A DNA stretch of 64,000 bases, taken from NCBI RefSeq assembly GCF_020382885.2, contig NC_058499.1:315001-379000 (forward strand), written 5' to 3'. The position numbers and the translations under genes are program-made. How positions within the stretch are numbered: position 1 is the first letter of the stretch; every line of letters starts with the position of its first letter. The notes beneath the pieces are model-generated. The model saw only the letters and a program-made list of their open reading frames with translations, ran no database searches and was not told the DNA's origin. The DNA is from Scatophagus argus (taxonomy: Eukaryota; Chordata; Actinopteri; Scatophagidae). This document shows positions 57,859 through 64,000 of the stretch, one piece after another.

Positions 57859-60377
57859 TCAGCATCGCGGCCTGCTGGAGTCTCTGTGGAAGAGTCTCTT
57901 GAGGACCAGGAGCTGCAGGTATCCAGTCAGGAGGATGAGGAAGCTTTGGGTCGCCGACCACCAGGTGACGTAGCTGAGGTTGAACAGGAGGAGGTAGTGA
58001 TCCTTCCCCTTCCTCATGCGGGCGAAGTTGTAAAAGCGCCACATGTGGAAGATCTGATTCTGGATCTTCTGCACACTCTCCTAAACCAAACATGGTACAT
58101 TGTGTGTTCAGTTCAGTGTGACAGTACTTTACTTATTTAAATTTTAGCTCCCGCATGTCAATATTCAATTCAGATATTAAAATGACATTTTTGTAAGGGT
58201 AGATGATTGCTGTAGTATTGTTTGAGGGTGACAAGGTAACGAAGCACCTGCTGCCAGTCTAACATCACAGCCTCTAACACACCAGTCCGTCACCCCCGTC
58301 AGTGTCAGTGACATCACTTGTTCCACGTTTCTTTGATCTTTATATATTTTAAACACATGATGCAGAATTCTACTCCCCGTTCAACTGTAGTATCAAGCAA
58401 AACTGCGACTGTGAGACAAATACCTCAATATTAGCCAAAGTGTTGTTGAGGACTTCCTCTCCCTCCTCCATCTCAAGACCTTCGTAGATGACACCAAAGT
58501 TAACAAAGACCCTGATTCCTCCGAACTGGTTGTTGTGATTCCCAAGACACATCCGGTAAAAACCTGTCAGGAGGAAAGTGCAGGTACTGCAGAGGTGATA
58601 CTTGGATATGTGATGGACTCAGGAGAGTGTGTCGTACCTGTCTCCTCAGCCTGGAAGTTCATTTGACCGACGGGCTCGTTCTTTAAAGTGATGAGAACGC
58701 CCTGTGGTGAGTTGACTGTCACAAAAATCCGGTGATCAGTGGCCATCCCGGTTACCCGCTGCACCTGTGGTTACATACAAATAATAAACAAGTCAACAAG
58801 TGCCGTGAAAAGACTCAAACCGTCAGTCCGTCGTGACCGATATCGTGCACTGTGTATCAGCCAGATTTATGTTCCTTCATCACCATCAACACACACACAC
58901 AAGCTGCAGTTTATTTGGACTCACACACTCGCCATCTTACTGTCCTGGTGCCAGACACTCGCTACAAAACAGTCCTCAACAAAAGCACATTCCCTGCTCT
59001 TTGAATAACATTTGCTAAAACTGCTAACTGTATATAAAGATGGACGGCATCAGGGCTTCCTCAAAGTGAAGCCCAAACATCAGGGCGCCCCCCTGGTGGC
59101 TGGCTGCAGTACAGCTCATAAGCCCCTCCCTTCTGTCATTTTAGGCAATTCTTATCACACTGATGTTTGCTCAAGTGTTCATTTTTCTGATCAGTTTGGT
59201 TTTAATTAGTTATCTCCTATCTCCTAGGAGAGATAGTGATGAAGCTAGAATCTCCTATCATGGAGATTCTAGCTTCATCTTTGTTCAGTGGGAGGAAGTA
59301 GAACTGTGTCGTCCATCTGAAAATATGTCACTGGCTAAAACCTACTGTAACCGGCTGTTTAATGAAATCCTTGAACCTTTGTTAAAAATACATTTTTGAT
59401 GTGTCATCTTTAAGATTTACTTCTTCAGGAGCCAGTGGGCTTGGAGATGAAAGCCACTGTTGAGGCAGTGAAGCCATGAAATGGACTAACACACTGATGG
59501 TTTTGGTTGTTCAGTTTCTCCATAATAAGAATAATACAGAACAACACCACCCTTATCCTAAGTACATATAGCGGCACCTTCTTCAAACATGGTAACTTCA
59601 AAAACAGCATAGCTTTAAAGATGTAACAAGTGTGACAGTTCTACCCATAAAGCACACTATGAGCATACGTAGCTGTTATAGAGTATTTCTGATGGATCTG
59701 ACAGGTTAGGTGTGGTTAATATTTTAGCCTCCAGTGGCAGGCCTTCACACTTTCACTGTCACTGCATATTATTTCTGACGGTCCCATTCTTCAGTAATGG
59801 CTTCACCATTGCAGGCAAATACAACAAGTGGCAGCAAAATTGAAATATAAAGAAGCATAAAATATTAACATATTTGTTTGCAGAAGCATATAACGCTAGC
59901 ATTCATTCTGGGTTACTTTATTAGATTATCAACAAAGTTGTGTTTCGTTTATCAGTTCACAAGCATGAGAAAGCCATTGTTTTACCAAAGATCACCTCTG
60001 AGAAGTCAAACTGGGTCACCTTGAAAGTGTGATAAGCCTGAGAACAAAGGAAACATATACCTGGAAACATACTCTTCTCTGCATTTGTTCCATAAAAGTG
60101 CACTGAATTACGAACATATTTATCTTTGGAGACAAGAACAGACCCAGTCGTGCAGGTTTCCAGGGGAAAGTCTCACCATGTACATCAGGTAGAAGTTTCC
60201 ACTCTGCTGGGCAAAGTGCCAGAAACACTCCATCCCTGCAGCGGGAACCTCCATGGCAAAGTCATATTGATCCGATCCCCTGAACAAACCTGCGTCCACC
60301 TCGCCGAGGGAAGGTCCAGACCTTTGGGTCCAGACACGCTGAGAGATCAGCACTATGAGCAGAGTGTTGAACAGCAT
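57859..60377 (-). CDS. tmed6: Transmembrane emp24 domain protein 6 (p24 family), copy 1
   Basis: Type I membrane cargo-adaptor of the p24 family in the endoplasmic reticulum and Golgi. The model is 229 residues (human 240) in four exons: 60177-60377, 58638-58764, 58424-58563, 57859-58080. It has a signal peptide (MLFNTLLIVLISQRVW). A GOLD domain spans about 37-125, with the p24 motif CFWHFAQQSG and later FQAEETGFYRMC. A lumenal helical segment follows (FHMWRFYNFARMRK), then a transmembrane helix at about 194-216 and a short tail ending RPRC. The FYNFARMRK segment and the PRC terminus are characteristic of TMED6 rather than other p24 proteins. The tail lacks the usual FF-KKxx coat-binding motifs, as in human TMED6. 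A paralogue lies 3 kb upstream. Confidence 0.95.
59060..59135. repeat. Dispersed repeat, copy 2
   Basis: Counterpart of the sequence at 43,325-43,425, in the first intron of tmed6 copy 1. Confidence 0.65.
59238..59279. repeat. Perfect 18-bp hairpin
   Basis: GATGAAGCTAGAATCTCC (59238-59255), loop TATCAT, then the exact complement (59262-59279). A smaller palindrome (TCTCCTAGGAGA) lies just to its left. It is in a tmed6 intron. Confidence 0.95.
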
Positions 60378-60583
60378 GACTGCAGCTCGCTGCAGGGAGG
60401 ATGTGGCGAAGGAACCCGCTGCTTTCTGCTGTTGATTAGATCTTAGATATCAACTGGAAACAAATGACTTACAACGCTGTACGCTCGATAACATATCAGT
60501 ACAACTCAGCCATAGTCATGCATGGTGGACGTACAGGGTGAACTGCGGATGTCCATGGAAAAAATTCCATCCGTCCACCCATC

Positions 60584-60930
60584 CATCCATCCATCCATCC
60601 ATTTTCTATACCGCTTATCCGTCAGGGTCGCGGGGGAGCTGGAGCCTATCCCAGCTGACTACGGGCGAGAGGCGGGGTTCACCCTGGACTGGTCGCCAGT
60701 CAATCGCAGGGCCGACACACAAAGACAAACAACCACTCACACACACACATGCACTCCTAGAGGCAACTTAGAGCAGCCAATTAACCTGACATGCATGTTT
60801 TTGGTATTGTGGGAGGAAGCCGGAGAACCCGGAGAAAACCCACGCAGGCACAGGGAGAACATGCAAACTCCACATAGAAGGGCCCAGACCGGGATTCGAA
60901 CCTGGAACCCTCTTGCTATGAGGCGACAGT
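60584..60930 (-). repeat. SINE/LINE-tail-type dispersed repeat
   Basis: On the - strand it runs from a B-box-like GGTTCGAATCC (about 60,890-60,900) to a terminal (GGAT)n-type tail with AAAATGGATGGATGG at 60,584-60,605. The internal wording is that of a very common fish interspersed repeat. It lies upstream of tmed6 copy 1. Confidence 0.75.
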
Positions 60931-61129
60931 GCTAATTTATGGATAAAATCATAAAAGAAAGTGTCAACAGGTTTCCTAAAACTCACCCAGTGCTTATTTA
61001 AAATTAATTTACTTGGCACCATCCTAATGTTAAAATTTAAAGAGGAAACCTCTTGTAAGATGGAGATTGATCTGACAATGATAAAATACACATAATACTA
61101 CTTCACCTGAAGACAGTTGTGTCTAATGT

Positions 61130-61765
61130 CAGGCTTTGAGCCCATGATGAAGTTGATAACACTGGGGATTGGGGCTTGGAGTCAGTGGTGAGAAACTGAC
61201 AGAGCTAAAGAGGCCAGGTACCGACATGGAGGTCATGAAGTAGCTGATAGACATGACGGCCATGGGTCTGTACATTTGCATGGGGGCATGACACAGCTCA
61301 CAGGTATGGTGACCCTGGGGATGGATGCTGGACTTGGGGGCCTGATGTTGTGAAGATCTGCAGGATTTGTGGAGCGAGTAGGAGGTCGTTTTCTCCCTCA
61401 TTGTTGTACACTCACTGCAGTATGTTTCTCTGTTCAGTCAGCTCCAGACAGGACCTGGAAGCTGTCCGTGAGTCTTTTGTCCACGCTGTAGAACTTGTCC
61501 CTGAGGCTGCTGGACTTCATGAAGCTCACAAAGGCTTTAGTTTGGGAGAATTTCATCATCAGCTCTTCAGCAGAGTCTTGCAGAGTTTTGCAGAGTTCCT
61601 TCAAAGCCCTGCAGACAGTGGGAGAGATCTGACACGTCCTTCTGTGTTTGGCGGTGAGAATGGGGTCCACCAGCGCTCTGACTCTCGGACGAGATGTTGG
61701 CAGTGCTCCTTGTTGGTCTTCGCCCTCTCAGCCATGTTGCAGATGGTCTAGCAGACTCTACTATA
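61130..61765 (-). pseudogene. Decayed kinase-less MLKL-like 4HB copy
   Basis: On the - strand, fragments align along the 4HB domain: AKTNKEHCQ, then VDPILTAKHRR, ALKELCKTLQDSAEELMMKF and YSVDKRLTDSFQVLSGA. These correspond to AKANKDRLQ, ALRELSATLTCAKQVMEKY and YKINERLTDNFQILSGA in the intact gene. The start ATG is TTG (about 61,765), helix 1 is partly deleted, and a frame shift lies near 61,690. After the 4HB region a Met-rich stretch (APMQMYRPMAVMSISYFM, about 61,260) resembles the tail of the intact gene rather than a pseudokinase. A functional shortened product cannot be fully excluded. Confidence 0.75.
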
Positions 61766-63082
61766 TTCAAAGCATCTCCGAGACCCACCCGTAGAGTCAG
61801 ACAGGCGGTTAACTGAGACTGAAGTGGTGCCACGGTGGGGTGAGTTTAACCAGGCTTTTCAGGCTTGCTGGTTATGACAGCATCTGGTTTCAGTAGTTTA
61901 TTTTTATCACATAATTAAATTGAAACAAGTGCCAGAGAAAGTCTGAGAAAATGAAATTTGTGTTTTTGCTTCTCAGAGGTTTACCTGAAACATTTTATGG
62001 TGCTGTGACTCAGACGCAACAACAATATCAATATTCTAATATTGTTCCTATCAGGTTGGCGTCCACGCTGTGGGGTGTGGAAACAGTCAAAAGAGTCCGT
62101 TCTAACAGCGACGGGCAGACCAGCACACAACACGTTTCAACCAATGATCCAGAAAGCGTGACGTCACAGAGCAGAATGAGTTTAATCCAATATATCAGTG
62201 TGTTGCTGCAGTGCATCACCCACGAGTCATCCACCCTGCGTCTTGTCCGTCTAGTCTTTACAGGAAGTCATTTAGGCCGTCCATTTTTTTGGAAGGGTGG
62301 CACGGGGTGGAGTTTCCTCAAAGTTCACACTGTGGTAAAACGTGACGGTGACACGTTGAGCCTGTTCACCATCGTCCCGTCCTGTCCGGTAAAATTAAAG
62401 CCTGATTTGAAGAAAGACGGTTGTCTGGAGCTGCCACATCCACACACAAACTGGATTTCATTAGTACACACCAGGTGTGTGTTGTGTGTTTTTACCAGGT
62501 CGTGGGCTTCTTCTGTGATGTGTATCTTCATTATTTCCAGGGGAATCTGCTCTCCAGGATTATGAGCTGATGTTGTATTGAGTTGTAAACCACACACTGT
62601 GTGACTCTGAGTTTTTCTCTGTTTTATTTGGTATGCATGTTGAAATATGAACACATGAACGCATCTTTTCATTTTTAACTTATGCTGACTGTAATTCACA
62701 CACACAAATCCTGTTTATTCAATTTCATTGAGGAGATGAGAAGGGAGGAGATGAGGAGGGGAGGAAACTAGGACATAGGAGATGAGGAGATGAGCAGAGG
62801 AGCAGATGAGGAGATGAGGAGGGAGGAGATGAGCAGATGAAGGAGGAGCTTCGTGCTCTGACATTCAGAGAAAACAGGAAACACTTGATTGAGTTGTGAG
62901 GCTGACAAGCTCCTTTTACTGTCCGACTTCAGAAACCCAAATAAAAACGAGGGAGGATGAAAAGAACGAAGGACACAAAGGAAGGACATTTATGTTATTT
63001 TTAGGAGGAACATTAAAACCTGCTGTACTGTGTAAAAAAGTACAAGTACACAGACAGAGTACAGCAGCCTGACGTGTTGGTG
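61766..63082. other. Spacer between decayed 4HB copy and second tmed6
   Basis: Non-coding by inspection. Contains a GAGGAGATGAGGAG-type simple repeat at about 62,735-62,845. The 3' UTR of the second tmed6 must begin at its right edge; no close AATAAA on the - strand was seen. Confidence 0.5.
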
Positions 63083-63936
63083 TCAGCAGCGCGGCTTCTC
63101 CTCCTCACCGCAGCTCTTGGTGATGAAGAGTCTTTTGAGGAAGAGGAGCTGCAGGTAGCCAGAGGTGACAACGAGGAGGCTGAGGGCTGTCGACCACCAG
63201 GTGATGTACTGCGAGTTGGACTGCAGCAGGAAGTAGTCGGCGCTCTTCCTCATGCGACCAAAGCTGTAGTAGCGAAACATGTGGAAAACGTACTTCTCCA
63301 ATCTGTGACTCGCATCCTGCAAGACAAGTACAAATACTGCAAGTATTAGTGTCATACTACGTCATTGCCACTACAAACACCAGTATTACTACTAATACCA
63401 TCAGTACTACGCTCACTTTTACCACCCTACTGCGTCCCTTCTGCCATCACAGTTACCACTTTGATTACATTTAAAAGTACAGGTTTTTTTACAGAGTAAT
63501 TAAACACACTGAGTACTACTTCTACTTTCACTGTGATGATTACTGCATGCGCGTACCTGTATGATGCTCAGTGTGTTGTTCAGGTCTTTGCTGACCTCCT
63601 CCTTCTTCTTCTTGGCTTCCTCCCTGCTCTTGGCGGGCTCTTGGAAGCCGTCGTAGTAAACGCCGAAGCTGAGGAAGACCTGCATGGTGCCGAAGCGGTT
63701 GTGGAAGTTGCTGAAACACATCTGATAGAAACCTGCACAGACATACGACAGGTGAGAACACACAGCGACAGGTGAGAACAGACAGACAGACAGACAGACA
63801 GACAGTTACCTGTTTCCTTTGCCTCAAAGTTGATCTGACCCTTCGCATCATCAACAGTCGACACTAACAGACCGCCGGGAGTGTTGACGGTGACAGACAG
63901 GTGTCTGTCATGGCCGACGCCTGTCACCCACTGGAC
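63083..63936 (-). CDS. tmed6: Transmembrane emp24 domain protein 6, copy 2, 5'-partial
   Basis: Tandem paralogue of the complete tmed6. Three exons are visible: 63810-63936, 63557-63732 and 63083-63316; exon 1 (signal peptide and start of the GOLD domain) lies beyond the right edge. The first visible exon has the same length (127 bp) and phase as its counterpart. Conserved segments include FEAKETG joined to GFYQMC, FHMFRYYSFGRMRK, the WWSTALS start of the membrane helix, and a tail ending EKPRC. It differs by a Lys/Glu-rich insert (EEAKKKKEE) before the conserved LNNTL, absent from copy 1. GACA microsatellites flank the first visible exon. There is no stop or frameshift, so it is likely functional. 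Confidence 0.93.
63772..63806. repeat. (GACA)n microsatellite in tmed6 copy 2
   Basis: Tetranucleotide run just below the exon 63810-63936. A second, interrupted GACA/GGCA run is at 63,945-63,980 on the other side of that exon. Confidence 0.85.
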
Positions 63937-64000
63937 CTGCACACAGACAGACAGACAGGCAGACAGACAGACAGGCAGACAGTTACAGCCGTGTCTGTAG

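Overview
The window is eukaryotic and looks like a ray-finned (teleost) fish genome. It has small exons with GT-AG introns, tRNA-derived SINEs and LINE remnants of fish type, a decayed Tc1-like transposon, and abundant CA/TG and GA microsatellites. The genes are clear orthologues of vertebrate FBLN7, GLG1, RFWD3, MLKL and TMED6. Exon models below were built by hand from reading-frame continuity, splice sites and remembered vertebrate family sequences. Every internal junction keeps frame, and the full-length models come to 1146 aa (GLG1), 743 aa (RFWD3), 477 aa (MLKL) and 229 aa (TMED6).

Layout. fbln7 (+ strand, 5' end outside the window) occupies about 1-6,000 and converges on glg1. A repeat-bearing spacer (about 5-8.7 kb) separates them. 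glg1 (- strand, 25 coding exons) covers 11,414-30,494, with a probable 3' UTR down to about 8,760. Two truncated LINEs lie between the glg1 promoter and the rfwd3 3' end. rfwd3 (- strand, 13 coding exons) covers 33,976-39,590, with a probable non-coding exon near 40,721-40,790. mlkl (- strand, 10 coding exons) covers 42,165-47,817. GLG1-RFWD3-MLKL in one orientation is also the mammalian order.

The unusual part is 48-64 kb, all on the - strand. It holds: an intact single-coding-exon gene (54,594-55,544) with the MLKL four-helix-bundle (4HB) domain, no pseudokinase, and a proline/methionine-rich repeat tail; a complete tmed6; a decayed third 4HB copy (about 61,130-61,765); and a second tmed6 running off the right edge. 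The 4HB and tmed6 genes alternate, as if a two-gene block was duplicated and one 4HB copy died. mlkl and the kinase-less gene also appear to share a non-coding first exon and the acceptor just before the ATG, which supports descent of one from the other.

Roles. GLG1 and TMED6 act in the early secretory pathway. Fibulin-7 is a secreted matrix glycoprotein. RFWD3 is a nuclear DNA-repair ubiquitin ligase. MLKL is the executioner of necroptosis, so the kinase-less 4HB gene is a candidate uncharacterised membrane-active or regulatory relative of MLKL.
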